Shown here in pieces: positions 1 through 9,024 of a stretch of DNA of 64,000 nucleotides; positions within the stretch are counted from its first letter, which is position 1; every line of letters begins with the position of its first letter. The notes under the pieces are model-generated. The model did not search any database. It was not told the origin of the DNA and saw only the letters and a list, made by a program, of their open reading frames with translations. The translations under genes and the position numbers were made by a program. Source of the DNA: JBBRBB01 sp963830175. Lineage in GTDB: Bacteria; Bacteroidota; Bacteroidia; Chitinophagales; Chitinophagaceae. Where the stretch lies: the NCBI GenBank assembly GCA_963830175.1, contig CAWHKV010000002.1, forward strand, positions 124,001-188,000, given 5' to 3'.

Positions 1-1871
1 GGATAGGGTACAGTAAAAACAGTAATGGAATCTTTTTTTGAACAGGTACCCACAGCAGCAGTAAGTAGGTAGGTTGTTTTAGATGTTGGTGATGCAACCG
101 GGTTTAAAATGAAAGGATCACTTAATCCTTCTGTTGGCAACCAGGAAAAATAGAGTGCATTGGTAACAGGGTTTAATTGAACACTGTCTGTAGAGCAAAT
201 GGTTGTATCGTTAGCAAGACTTAATACAACCTTATCAATTACATTAACCTGTACCCCTGAAGTGGCTGTACAACCCCTGTCATCAATGGTTACAGAGTAT
301 ACCGTAGTATCATTAGGAAAGACTAATGGATTGGGAGATGATGCGTTTAGAATATTTGTATTCGGCGTCCACTGAAAAGTTGCGGTTGAAGAGGATGAGC
401 CGGCACTTAACTGAAGTGTATCCTGCTTGCAAATAAGTGTATCAGTAAAAGGGAGCGTTAATACGGGATTCTCCACCACGTCAAGTTTCTGCGTAACAAA
501 ATCAATACAACCCTTGGAGTTTGTTACGGTTAATTTCACATCTTTTGTACCACTGGAAGGATATAAATAATTAGCCACCCTTGTTATGGCAGTGTCGTCA
601 AAAATAGAAAGCTCGCCAAAGTCCCACTTCCAGGAATCAACTGTTCCATATTTCGAAGCGGTTTTATCTGTAAAAGTGTAGGGATTTTTTATGCAGCTTC
701 CGTCTACTTTAAAATCAGGTACAAAACCCGGGAAAACACTTAATTTACTGGAAGCTGAATCCTGGCATCCCTGGTTATTTGCAACATACAATTTGATGGT
801 ATAAACACCCGTATCGCTATATACATAGGTCGGTATGGCAACGTTAGATGTATCGTTCGAAACCCCAGGTACACCAAAATCCCAATGATAGGTAAACCCG
901 GTACCACCTACCTCATTCTTAAAAGTGAAATTGAATCCATCACAGGTTATATAGCTGGGTTTAAGCACCGCCGCAGACAACTTGCAGTTAGCTACATCAA
1001 CATGAATTTCTTTTCTTGTTTTGGCTATTCTTATTCCATTTCTATATTCATCTACACATACCGCCACAACATACGTACCTATGGATGAAGGTGTAATACC
1101 ACTAATTAAACCGGTTGCAGAATTGATGGTTACACCTGGTCCCAAGGGTGTGGAACCTGAGTAGCCGGGAGAATAAGCAATAGATGAATAAGGTGGTGCA
1201 CTTGGAGGGTAAGGACGTGGGGTAAAGGTAGAGCCACCTGTTAAGCCGCTGCATAAAGAATATACCAGTGAATCTCCCTCTTCATCTGTTGCGTGAAAAT
1301 CCATTTCAAACGGAGAATCATAACATAACAAAACCGTATCTTTTTGATCGAACTGGGGGCTGGCATTGTTTCTAAAAACCTGCCCTGCCAATATCCCTGG
1401 TATGGTAGTAGTATAGGTAAGACCATACGAATTAGACGAAGAAACATTTATAATATTTGCAACCCTGCAACAGCGCTGCATTGCCAAAACATAACCTGCC
1501 TCATTATCAGGCAATGTTATGGTAGTTGTATAAACCTCAATTAAATAACAAACCGGAACCTTGGGATTGATACAGGGATTTTCAGCCGCCAGGTTTTTGT
1601 CTAATATATATGAATCTGTTTTGGCAATGGTGATGGGGTTGCCAACCTGCGCATTTGTTTCTGCATCGAAAATGCCTACATAAACTTCAGGATCAATCTG
1701 TAAACCATTTGCCCCGCAGTCAAGATATTGATAAACGGTGATGTTATATTTTGAGGATGTGGATGTGGCAGCTCCTGCATATGCGTATTTTATCCATCCA
1801 CCTTTTAAATGATCGGCCCTGGCTGAGAATGCCAGAAGTATCATGATGGTTAACAAATAGGTTTTACGCAT
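1..1871 (-). CDS. PKD-domain cell-surface protein, 3' end outside window
   Basis: The minus-strand frame is open from the ATG at 1871 to the left edge, giving 623 codons with no stop. An N-terminal signal peptide (MRKTYLLTIMILLAFSARA) is followed by a Bacteroidota-type N-terminal module with paired cysteines. A cadherin/Ig-like segment follows (TINSATGLISGI), then PKD repeats marked by HWDFG and KWDFG near residues 320 and 430. Proteins of this architecture in Bacteroidota are large secreted adhesin-like proteins, usually ending in a T9SS or gliding-associated C-terminal domain, which would lie outside the window. It starts 10 nt after the hydrolase stop, so it is probably the last gene of a three-gene operon. 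Its ligand is unknown. Confidence 0.85.
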   Translation of the reverse strand, partial: MRKTYLLTIMILLAFSARADHLKGGWIKYAYAGAATSTSSKYNITVYQYLDCGANGLQIDPEVYVGIFDAETNAQVGNPITIAKTDSYILDKNLAAENPCINPKVPVCYLIEVYTTTITLPDNEAGYVLAMQRCCRVANIINVSSSNSYGLTYTTTIPGILAGQVFRNNASPQFDQKDTVLLCYDSPFEMDFHATDEEGDSLVYSLCSGLTGGSTFTPRPYPPSAPPYSSIAYSPGYSGSTPLGPGVTINSATGLISGITPSSIGTYVVAVCVDEYRNGIRIAKTRKEIHVDVANCKLSAAVLKPSYITCDGFNFTFKNEVGGTGFTYHWDFGVPGVSNDTSNVAIPTYVYSDTGVYTIKLYVANNQGCQDSASSKLSVFPGFVPDFKVDGSCIKNPYTFTDKTASKYGTVDSWKWDFGELSIFDDTAITRVANYLYPSSGTKDVKLTVTNSKGCIDFVTQKLDVVENPVLTLPFTDTLICKQDTLQLSAGSSSSTATFQWTPNTNILNASSPNPLVFPNDTTVYSVTIDDRGCTATSGVQVNVIDKVVLSLANDTTICSTDSVQLNPVTNALYFSWLPTEGLSDPFILNPVASPTSKTTYLLTAAVGTCSKKDSITVFTVPY

Positions 1872-1881
1872 TAAACCGAAC

Positions 1882-2715
1882 TTACAAAAGTTGAGAATGT
1901 ATAAATTGAAGCAGGTACTTATTTAACTTTTCTGTTGACTCCAACATGCTCATATGGCCTGTTTTATCCAACATGTGAATATACGAAATTTCAGGAAGGT
2001 GTACCTGCTGCAGAACATCAGCGGGGGGCGCAGGTTTGTCTTCTTCACCCATTACAAACAGTACCGGAAATTTTGCTGTAGAAAGCACATGCGTTCTGTC
2101 TGGCCTGCTCAACATAGCCCTGTAATAATCCTGTAAAACCTTATCTGGAAATACTTTTGAGGCTTCAATTAATGCATCAATTACCCCGGGGTAATTTTTT
2201 TTATATGCTTCTCCAAATAAAGATGGTATGGTCTTTTGTAAAAAGCTATGTCCTCCATGTGTTGATATGGTTTCTATTGCCTTAAGCCTAACGGATTTCT
2301 TTTCTTCATTATCGGCAAACGCTGTTGAATTAATGAGGCCTAACGCTTTTAATACAGAAGGAAATTTTTCTGCAAATGCCAGCGTAATATATCCTCCCAT
2401 ACTATGACCCAGCATAATACATTCCTGCAGGTTTTCATTTTCCAGTATTTTTTTTAAACAATCGGCATAAAACTCAATATTTGTTGCATCAGTTTCTATT
2501 TCTTTATTAAATTTTTTTTCATTTTTAATAATGTTGCTTCGCCCACTGCCTGGCAGGTCAGGAATAATAACAAGGCAATGCGGCTCAAGAAACTTACGCT
2601 GCTCTTCCCAAATTTCTCCTGTTTCTGCAAAACCATGCACCAATACAACCGGCACACCCGCACCTTGTACGGAATAAGAAAGTGAATAATTATAATGATC
2701 TACCTGTTTAAGCAT
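1882..2715 (-). CDS. alpha/beta hydrolase fold protein
   Basis: This 277-residue protein has the full alpha/beta-hydrolase signature. There is an oxyanion-hole HGF near residue 27, the nucleophile elbow GHSMGG near residues 104-109, an acid in the GEEDKP segment and the catalytic histidine in KTGHMSMLE. No signal peptide is visible, so it is probably cytoplasmic. The start codon overlaps the stop of the upstream DUF4105 gene by one base (TAATG), so the two are translationally coupled. Substrate cannot be deduced; esterase or C-C hydrolase are both possible. Confidence 0.85.
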   Translation of the reverse strand: MLKQVDHYNYSLSYSVQGAGVPVVLVHGFAETGEIWEEQRKFLEPHCLVIIPDLPGSGRSNIIKNEKKFNKEIETDATNIEFYADCLKKILENENLQECIMLGHSMGGYITLAFAEKFPSVLKALGLINSTAFADNEEKKSVRLKAIETISTHGGHSFLQKTIPSLFGEAYKKNYPGVIDALIEASKVFPDKVLQDYYRAMLSRPDRTHVLSTAKFPVLFVMGEEDKPAPPADVLQQVHLPEISYIHMLDKTGHMSMLESTEKLNKYLLQFIHSQLL

Positions 2716-3884
2716 TAAATTTTCTTAGTTGAATTGAAAGCCATTTTTAAATACCGGTTCAGCAACAATAGCAGGAGAGGAACAAGCGCCACATTCATAT
2801 CCTGCGGAAGCCAGTAAAAGGCTATGAGCATAATACCGGTTAATATGGTTGCTATAATGAAATAGATCTTTAACCACGAGGGTTTGCGTGAAACGAAAAA
2901 CGCTGCTATAAAATTTGTTGGTAATGCCCAGGCAAGGTTGAAGTTATTGCTGCAGACTATGTGTTCCGTACCAAACCACATGAATAAAATTACTGCGCCA
3001 ATAAGCCCAGTTATATACAACAAAAACGAATCTGCAACTACAGTAAAGTGTTGTGCCCAATTGGCTTTTAAAATTGAAATAATATATAGTGCGGTACAAA
3101 AAATGGTTATGAGAATAAGCGGAACGTATATATTTTGCCCGGGTTCTCTTTCTTCTCCATTTATAACTGTTACCGTGGCAGGTACAAGGGGCTTAAAATT
3201 TTTATCAGCCAGGTTTAGTCCTTTCATAAAAAACTCTGGTAAGAACATGGCTTCACGGTTTGTTGCAGCACGGTCTGTTTTTACTCCCAGTAATATGTCT
3301 ATTCCAAGTTTACTCCATGGTTGATTGCCCCGGTCGAGATAATAATGAATCATTTCGCGGAAGGAGGTTTCTGGTGGAACAATGTTGTCGCTGAAATTCA
3401 CATTCCTGTTATTCTTAAAAATAATGTCACGGATACGGGTGGTGCAATTGTCAAACAAAAAATCATATTTATAAAATCGGTTATTGCCCTGCATGTAATA
3501 ATTCACCGTATTTAATATCTGCATTTTTTCAGAGCAGGATAAATTCAGCGGTTGTTCAAAAACACCCCGGCCTTCCATGTTGTATATATACAGGAATTCT
3601 TCGGGTGTATCGGTACTTACAAAATACAATAGCTTACCCTGCATGAACTTAAGATAAAAATTAGGCGTATCGAAATCGAAGGTGCCCCAGTTATACACTA
3701 TATCTGTGTTTCTCACGCTATCTACTATACGCAAGGCAGTATGTCCAAATAATGAATATAAGTCATCGCCCGGCGTACAGGTAATTACACTAATTCGAAG
3801 CCCGCATGTGGAGTCGGCCTGTTGTGCATTCAAAACTTGTACGAAACCGGTAGTGAGTAATAGAACCAAACAAATTTTCTTCAT
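2715..3884 (-). CDS. DUF4105 (Lnb N-terminal-like) membrane protein
   Basis: The 389-residue protein has a signal peptide ending near residue 20 (LNAQQ). A DUF4105 domain follows, with the conserved GDDLYSLFGHTALRI near residues 39-53 and DNCTTRIRDI near residues 145-154. The Cys and His in these motifs resemble the NlpC/P60-like catalytic arrangement described for the family. Several hydrophobic segments after residue 250 predict a C-terminal membrane anchor. The family is known as a periplasmic domain related to the N-terminal part of lacto-N-biosidase Lnb; its role in Bacteroidota is unclear. It is the first gene of the operon with the hydrolase and PKD protein. Confidence 0.8.
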   Translation of the reverse strand: MKKICLVLLLTTGFVQVLNAQQADSTCGLRISVITCTPGDDLYSLFGHTALRIVDSVRNTDIVYNWGTFDFDTPNFYLKFMQGKLLYFVSTDTPEEFLYIYNMEGRGVFEQPLNLSCSEKMQILNTVNYYMQGNNRFYKYDFLFDNCTTRIRDIIFKNNRNVNFSDNIVPPETSFREMIHYYLDRGNQPWSKLGIDILLGVKTDRAATNREAMFLPEFFMKGLNLADKNFKPLVPATVTVINGEEREPGQNIYVPLILITIFCTALYIISILKANWAQHFTVVADSFLLYITGLIGAVILFMWFGTEHIVCSNNFNLAWALPTNFIAAFFVSRKPSWLKIYFIIATILTGIMLIAFYWLPQDMNVALVPLLLLLLNRYLKMAFNSTKKI

Positions 3885-3957
3885 TCAAATATTATAATGG
3901 GCGGGAAAGGTCGCAATTAATTACAGTAAAGTTTTAAAGTTGTTAGCGGGATTGCTT

Positions 3958-4452
3958 TTATTTCTCAGGATCTATGCTTTTCTTATTTAATTCTTGCTGC
4001 ATCTCGTTTTTAATATCGTGTTCGGCATGTATTTCATCAATTGAATGAGACTGCTGCATGCTTTGTTCCTTAGCTGCAAAATCACTAAGCTTGCCATAAT
4101 ATTTTTTGAGCACATTCAATTCATCCTCCGTCATATTTTCAACACTAACCAGCCTGTTACTGGCTGCTTCGTGTGCAGCAACCAACTCATTCAGTTTTAA
4201 TTGTATTGCCAGGGAATCTTTGTTTTGCGATTTCTGCAACAAAAAAACCATTAAGAAGGTAATAACCGTAGGCACTGTGGTAAAGATCAGAAACCAGTGC
4301 TCAGAAAAATCATAGGTAAAGCCCAGTGCCAGCCAGAGCATCACCAGGGAGAATGCGAAAACGAAAGTGGTTGTTTTGCCTGCGACTACGGTTGCATTAA
4401 TCGCTGCTTTTTCAAGAAAAGACGAGTCTTTCTTTTTTGCTAAATTCTCCAT
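3958..4452 (-). CDS. low-affinity iron permease family protein
   Basis: This 164-residue protein matches the PF04120 low-affinity iron permease family. A charged N-terminus is followed by two membrane segments (FVFAFSLVMLWLALGF at about 31-46, and FLIFTTVPTVITFLMVFLLQ). The short connecting loop and the downstream KSQNKDSLAIQLKLNELV are typical, and the tail beyond about residue 90 is hydrophilic and helical. The bacterial members are small membrane proteins whose transport role is weakly supported, so the iron link is by family name only. The gene stands alone, divergent from the CvpA-CAP gene. Confidence 0.75.
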   Translation of the reverse strand: MENLAKKKDSSFLEKAAINATVVAGKTTTFVFAFSLVMLWLALGFTYDFSEHWFLIFTTVPTVITFLMVFLLQKSQNKDSLAIQLKLNELVAAHEAASNRLVSVENMTEDELNVLKKYYGKLSDFAAKEQSMQQSHSIDEIHAEHDIKNEMQQELNKKSIDPEK

Positions 4453-4580
4453 GATTCTAAGTTTAAAAAATTATTGTATAAAATTCGGTTCTAATTAGGA
4501 TAATTATATTCAGGTACGAATTTAGTACGCTGTTTTTGCAATTAATTTATAAATCAATACAGTGCAAATATTTAATAGTT

Positions 4581-5537
4581 ATGAATTATGTTGATGGGAT
4601 ACTTTTTTTGGTGCTGCTTTTATCAACATGGAGCGGATATAAAAGGGGATTTGTGTTTTCTGCCCGGGATCTTGTAAAATGGGTGGGAAGTATGGTTGCC
4701 GCCTTTACTTTCTATCCTTATTTTTCAAGGTTTTTACTTTACCTGTTTCCTGCATGGGGTATTCTTGCAACTCCCCTTGGTTTTATTATTGCACTTATTC
4801 TTTTCAGAATATTATTCTCAGTAATACTGAATGCATTTACCAGGCACGCCACTGAAGAAGTGCATCAAAGTAAGGTCAACAAATTGCTTGGTTTATTTCC
4901 CGGTTTTATAAACGGGATTATTACCATTGCCATACTTGCACTGTTATTACTGGCATTTCCTGTTTGGCAAAATCTTTCTAACGAAACCCGAAGTAGTAAG
5001 ATAGTTACACAATTAACTGAACCTGCTCAATGGATAGAAGACAAGCTATCATTCGTATTTAACGATGCAGTTCATCAAACACTAACAAAACTTACGGTTG
5101 AGCCGGGGTCAGAAGAAACAGTTAATCTTCCATACACCAAAAAAAAACCGGAGATAAGACCCGATCTTGAAGCTAAAATGCTTTTGTTGTTGAATGAAGA
5201 AAGAATAAAAAATAATTTGCCACCCCTGGTTGCTGATGAGGAGTTAATCTACGTGGCCCGTGCGCATTCAAAAGATATGTTTGCAAGGGGATATTTTTCT
5301 CACTATACACCTGAAGGGAAAGACCCTTTCGACCGCATGAAACAGGCCGGTGTTAAATATCGGGCGGCAGGGGAAAACCTTGCGCTTGCGCAAACACTGC
5401 ATATAGCCCATACGGGTTTAATGAATTCTCCCGGGCACCGGGCAAATATTCTTAATGTACATTTTGGAAGAGTGGGGATAGGAATACAGGATGGCGGAAT
5501 TTATGGACTGATGATTTCGCAGGAATTCAGGAATTAA
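4581..5537 (+). CDS. CvpA family / CAP (SCP-like) domain fusion protein
   Basis: The frame opens with a TTG at 4536, but the ATG at 4581 gives the normal CvpA N-terminus (MNYVDGILFLVLLLS) and a 318-residue protein. Residues about 1-150 form four membrane helices of the CvpA/colicin V production family. Residues about 200-318 form a CAP/SCP domain with ARAHSKDMFARGYFSH, GENLA and SPGHRANIL, which carry the conserved His, Glu and His of bacterial CAP domains. The CAP domain would sit outside the cytoplasmic membrane. The gene converges on recO with only 2 nt between stops. Neither domain has a firm function in this group. Confidence 0.85.
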   Translation: MNYVDGILFLVLLLSTWSGYKRGFVFSARDLVKWVGSMVAAFTFYPYFSRFLLYLFPAWGILATPLGFIIALILFRILFSVILNAFTRHATEEVHQSKVNKLLGLFPGFINGIITIAILALLLLAFPVWQNLSNETRSSKIVTQLTEPAQWIEDKLSFVFNDAVHQTLTKLTVEPGSEETVNLPYTKKKPEIRPDLEAKMLLLLNEERIKNNLPPLVADEELIYVARAHSKDMFARGYFSHYTPEGKDPFDRMKQAGVKYRAAGENLALAQTLHIAHTGLMNSPGHRANILNVHFGRVGIGIQDGGIYGLMISQEFRN

Positions 5538-5539
5538 AT

Positions 5540-6277
5540 TTATTCGAGAACATCCTGTAAAACAGCGGCACTGCGCATTTCTCCAAAATCCTGCACATGC
5601 AGGGTAATATAAGTTTGCAACACATTTAATAATTGCCGGCGCACCTCGCGGTTCAGTTTTAAATTTTCGAGGGCTTCATAATTCTTTACTGCATTTACTG
5701 AAGAAATATGTTCTGCAATAACACCATCTGTGTAATATGGATGATGGGGAATACCGGTACAAAAAGATCCTTCCTGCAAGTCGAGGGTATGCATTTCGTT
5801 TGAGTATTTCCCTTGTAATTCAAAACCCAGTTCGCGCCCAAGCTGAACCATAAAATATAGGGGAAGGTTTGCTGCTAAAGGGTTTGAGCACTTGTCGAGT
5901 GTTGTTAGAACATTTTCGATAAAATAAAATAAGTCAGGATTGTTTTCGGGTTGCTTCAGGCTTTTTTGTAACACCTCGAGCATATATGTTGCAATGGCAT
6001 TTCTAACTACATCAAAAAAAATACGTTCATACAATTCACTCCATTGATATTCTTTAATAAACTGCAGGTTTTTAAGTTCATTATGATATACTTCCATGGA
6101 AAGTATGGCACCGGGTTGAAAATAATTCTGTTTAGACTGGCTTTTTTTTGTGTCTTTTCGCACCCCTTTCACAATGTAGCTTTGCAGCCCAAAAAGTTCG
6201 GTGTAAGCGGATACAATAACACTGGTTTCCCCATACTTTACAGTTTTTAAAACAATACCTTTAGTTTTATGAGTCAT
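5540..6277 (-). CDS. recO: DNA repair protein RecO
   Basis: The 245-residue protein has the RecO N-terminal OB fold, recognisable by KGIVLKTVKYGETSVIV and LQSYIVKGVRK. A helical C-terminal domain follows. Length fits the family (about 230-250). RecO anneals SSB-coated single strands and, with RecR, loads RecA at gaps. It lies 35 nt downstream of the FGE-like gene on the same strand and may be co-transcribed with it. Confidence 0.93.
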   Translation of the reverse strand: MTHKTKGIVLKTVKYGETSVIVSAYTELFGLQSYIVKGVRKDTKKSQSKQNYFQPGAILSMEVYHNELKNLQFIKEYQWSELYERIFFDVVRNAIATYMLEVLQKSLKQPENNPDLFYFIENVLTTLDKCSNPLAANLPLYFMVQLGRELGFELQGKYSNEMHTLDLQEGSFCTGIPHHPYYTDGVIAEHISSVNAVKNYEALENLKLNREVRRQLLNVLQTYITLHVQDFGEMRSAAVLQDVLE

Positions 6278-6312
6278 AAAAGCAGTGGAAAAATTACGGC
6301 TTAAGGCCGGTT

Positions 6313-7143
6313 TCAGTTATCGCAATCTTTCACACACCTGAAGCCGACATGGCATAGAGATGTTTCGGGTGTGGAATGGGAGGTTCCTCCAATTTTATAC
6401 CCATGGCATACCTTATAGTCGCAGAGGTAAGAACCACTCATTTGTAATTTTTCACTTTGCGGCGATGCAGTATCAGATGGGTCTTTCCAGTCCTGTATCC
6501 ATTCCCAAACGTTGCCCCCCATATCAGATAATCCCAGCGGACTCTTGCCAAATATGCCCACCGGCGAGGCAAAAGCATATCCATCTTCAATGGTATTGAA
6601 TGCAGGAAAATCTCCCTGCCAAACGTTAGCCTTGTAATGCCCGTTTTCTACAAGTGAATCTCCCCAGGGATATTTTTTGTTGTAATTTTTGTCGGCATTC
6701 ATAGCGGCATAAACCCATTCGGTACCTGTTGGTAAGCGTTTGCCTGCCCATTTGCAATACACTTCAGCATCGTGCCACGAAACCTGCGTAGCGGGCATAT
6801 TTTCAGCTGCTTTTTCTCTTTCAGGACCATAAGGAAATAAATAAGTGGCGCCATCAATTAAACTCCAGCTGTGGGTTACGGTGTCGAAAACACCGGCATT
6901 TCCAAAACTTTCGGCTTCAGTTTTATAACCTGTTGCTTTAATAAAAGAATCAAATTCACCAACAGTAACGGGGGTGGCATCCATAAAATATGGCTCCATA
7001 ATTTTTCCTTCTTTATTTTCTCCACCGGGAATTAAAACCATTCCTTCGGGAGGCAAACAGTTTTTAGCTTTTGCAGAATTACAACTGCTTACTGAAAAAG
7101 ATATTAGAAAAACAAAAATGAAGAGTTGATAAATTGATTTCAA
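6313..7143 (-). CDS. formylglycine-generating enzyme (SUMF1/FGE) family lipoprotein
   Basis: The 276-residue protein begins at a TTG; no ATG lies between it and the upstream in-frame region. A lipoprotein signal ends at SVSSC (Cys21). The rest is an FGE-sulfatase domain with VLIPGGE, VSWHDAEVYCKWAGKRLPTG, WVYAAMNA and MGGNVWEW. Cys241 and Cys246 form a C-x4-C pair in SYLCDYKVCHGY, placed as the two catalytic cysteines of human and bacterial FGE (C336/C341 in human). This suggests a true copper-dependent FGE that converts a Cys in sulfatases to formylglycine, rather than a degenerate homologue such as GldJ. No sulfatase gene is in the window. Confidence 0.85.
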   Translation of the reverse strand: MKSIYQLFIFVFLISFSVSSCNSAKAKNCLPPEGMVLIPGGENKEGKIMEPYFMDATPVTVGEFDSFIKATGYKTEAESFGNAGVFDTVTHSWSLIDGATYLFPYGPEREKAAENMPATQVSWHDAEVYCKWAGKRLPTGTEWVYAAMNADKNYNKKYPWGDSLVENGHYKANVWQGDFPAFNTIEDGYAFASPVGIFGKSPLGLSDMGGNVWEWIQDWKDPSDTASPQSEKLQMSGSYLCDYKVCHGYKIGGTSHSTPETSLCHVGFRCVKDCDN

Positions 7144-7268
7144 TGAATGTAATATTGAAATGAATGAATTATTTACATCCTAAAATTAAACGTCTTTTTG
7201 CGGAATTATATTACCCTTAAGCTCCTCATGAATTAGGTATCGCTTAGGAATGTAATTTTTAACAGGAA

Positions 7269-8912
7269 TTATTCAAAACTACTGTAGAAGTAAGGTGTTT
7301 TTGCTTCGAATTCAGCACTGCAGGTGTCCACCATTTTATACACCCTTGTTATGCCCAACTTTTTTCTTTTTTCATACACATCTTCATCTGTGCAGTTCCC
7401 GGGAAGAATGCGGGCAATCTGTTCATCACTAAAACCATTTTTCTTTGCCTCTTTAAAGAGGTCTTCGGGTAAAGAATCCAGCGTATGTTTTTGTAATGCT
7501 TTTTCAATGTTGCAGATTTCAAGTATCTGGTAAATAAACCACCTGTCTATAAGTGTTGCCTGTACAATGGTCTTTACAGTAACACCTTGCATCAGGGCAT
7601 CTTTTATTCTAAATATGCGATCCCACTTGGGGGTTTTAATATACTCAATCAGTTCATCGGTTTTCATCAGGCTTTTGCCGTAATAACCTAAACCAACTGC
7701 TTCATTTTCGAGGCTTTGACAGGCTTTTTGAATAGCTTCGGTAAAGCTTCTTCCAATAGCCATAACTTCTCCTACGCTTTTCATTTGCAAACCAAGGGTA
7801 TCGTTAGCACCTTTAAATTTATCAAAATTCCAGCGGGGTATTTTTACAATAACATAATCCAGGGCGGGTTCAAAATAGGCAGAGGTTGTACCGGTGATCT
7901 GGTTTTTTAATTCATCGAGAGAATAACCTACCGCCAGCTTTGCCGCGATCTTCGCAATCGGATAACCTGTAGCTTTAGATGCCAGTGCAGATGAACGGCT
8001 AACCCGCGGGTTAATTTCAACTGCAATAATTTCTTCTGTTTCTGGATGTATGGCAAACTGAACATTACAACCTCCGGCAAAATTTCCGAGGCTTCGCATC
8101 ATGGTCATTGCGTGGTTGCGCATAGCCTGGTAGGCAGTGTCGCTAAGCGTCATGGCGGGCGCAACAGTTATAGAGTCGCCTGTATGCACACCCATGGGAT
8201 CAACATTCTCCACTGTGCAAATAATTACCACATTATCGTTGCTGTCGCGCAATAACTCCAGTTCAAATTCTTTCCAACCCAACACGGCTTTTTCAACCAA
8301 TACTTCGTGCATAGGAGAAGCTTTTAAACCGCGTTGCAATGCTTCATCCAGTTCATCCTTGGAATGTACAAAGCTTCCGCCAGTACCTCCTAAAGTAAAT
8401 GAAGGTCTTATTACCAGCGGGTAGCCAATTTCCTGCGCAAATTCTTTCCCTTCCAGAAAACTATTGGCAGCTTTACTAGGGGCAATGCCTATACCGAGGT
8501 CTATCATTAATTGCCTGAACTGCTCCCTGTCTTCAGCTTTGTCGATTGCTTTAATATCTACGCCAATTAATCGTACACCATACTTTTCCCAGATACCCAG
8601 TTCTTCCACTTCTTTACAAAGGTTCAATGCCGTTTGCCCGCCCATGGTTGGTAATACCGCATCTATCTTATTTTCCTGGAGTATTTGTTCAATACTTTCG
8701 GCGGTAAGTGGTAAAAGGTAAACACGATCAGCCATCATAGGGTCGGTCATTATGGTAGCAGGATTACTATTAATAAGTACCACCTTAATGCCTTCTTCTC
8801 TTAGGCTTCGGGCTGCCTGGGAACCTGAATAATCGAATTCGCAAGCCTGGCCTATTACTATAGGACCGGACCCAATTATTAAAACGGAGTGTATGGATGT
8901 ATCTAACGGCAT
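7269..8912 (-). CDS. carB: carbamoyl-phosphate synthase large subunit, N-terminal half only
   Basis: The 547-residue protein aligns with residues 1 to about 550 of CarB. It has the N-terminal pre-ATP-grasp SVLIIGSGPIVIGQACEFDYSG, the carboxyphosphate-forming ATP-grasp domain (GGQTALNL, RPSFTLGGTGG, EINPRVSRSSALASKATGYP) and the oligomerisation domain ending at KTPYFYSSFE. The stop falls where full-length CarB (about 1,070 residues) enters its second synthase half. The 125 bases after the stop contain no recognisable second half in any frame. Split CarB genes are known in Methanocaldococcus and Aquifex; the partner is not in this window. A TAnnTTTG element lies at 8929-8936. Confidence 0.9.
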   Translation of the reverse strand: MPLDTSIHSVLIIGSGPIVIGQACEFDYSGSQAARSLREEGIKVVLINSNPATIMTDPMMADRVYLLPLTAESIEQILQENKIDAVLPTMGGQTALNLCKEVEELGIWEKYGVRLIGVDIKAIDKAEDREQFRQLMIDLGIGIAPSKAANSFLEGKEFAQEIGYPLVIRPSFTLGGTGGSFVHSKDELDEALQRGLKASPMHEVLVEKAVLGWKEFELELLRDSNDNVVIICTVENVDPMGVHTGDSITVAPAMTLSDTAYQAMRNHAMTMMRSLGNFAGGCNVQFAIHPETEEIIAVEINPRVSRSSALASKATGYPIAKIAAKLAVGYSLDELKNQITGTTSAYFEPALDYVIVKIPRWNFDKFKGANDTLGLQMKSVGEVMAIGRSFTEAIQKACQSLENEAVGLGYYGKSLMKTDELIEYIKTPKWDRIFRIKDALMQGVTVKTIVQATLIDRWFIYQILEICNIEKALQKHTLDSLPEDLFKEAKKNGFSDEQIARILPGNCTDEDVYEKRKKLGITRVYKMVDTCSAEFEAKTPYFYSSFE

Positions 8913-8928
8913 AAAAATGTGAATTGTG

Positions 8929-8936
8929 CAAATGTA
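8929..8936 (-). promoter_or_regulatory. -7 promoter element for carB
   Basis: The minus strand reads TACATTTG, a perfect match to the Bacteroidota -7 consensus TAnnTTTG, 16 nt upstream of the carB ATG. A matching -33 TTG at normal spacing is not obvious. Confidence 0.5.
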
Positions 8937-9024
8937 GGTGTATGCATTTTAACCGCAGAAGTATCAGCCTATAAATTGCAGCGCTGTTAAAAACTTTACA
9001 CTTCTATAACCAAATGAGAAAAGA

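Noticed and set aside
7150..7268. A remnant of the second CarB half after the carB stop
   Set aside because: All three minus-strand frames here contain stops and no sequence resembling the second half.
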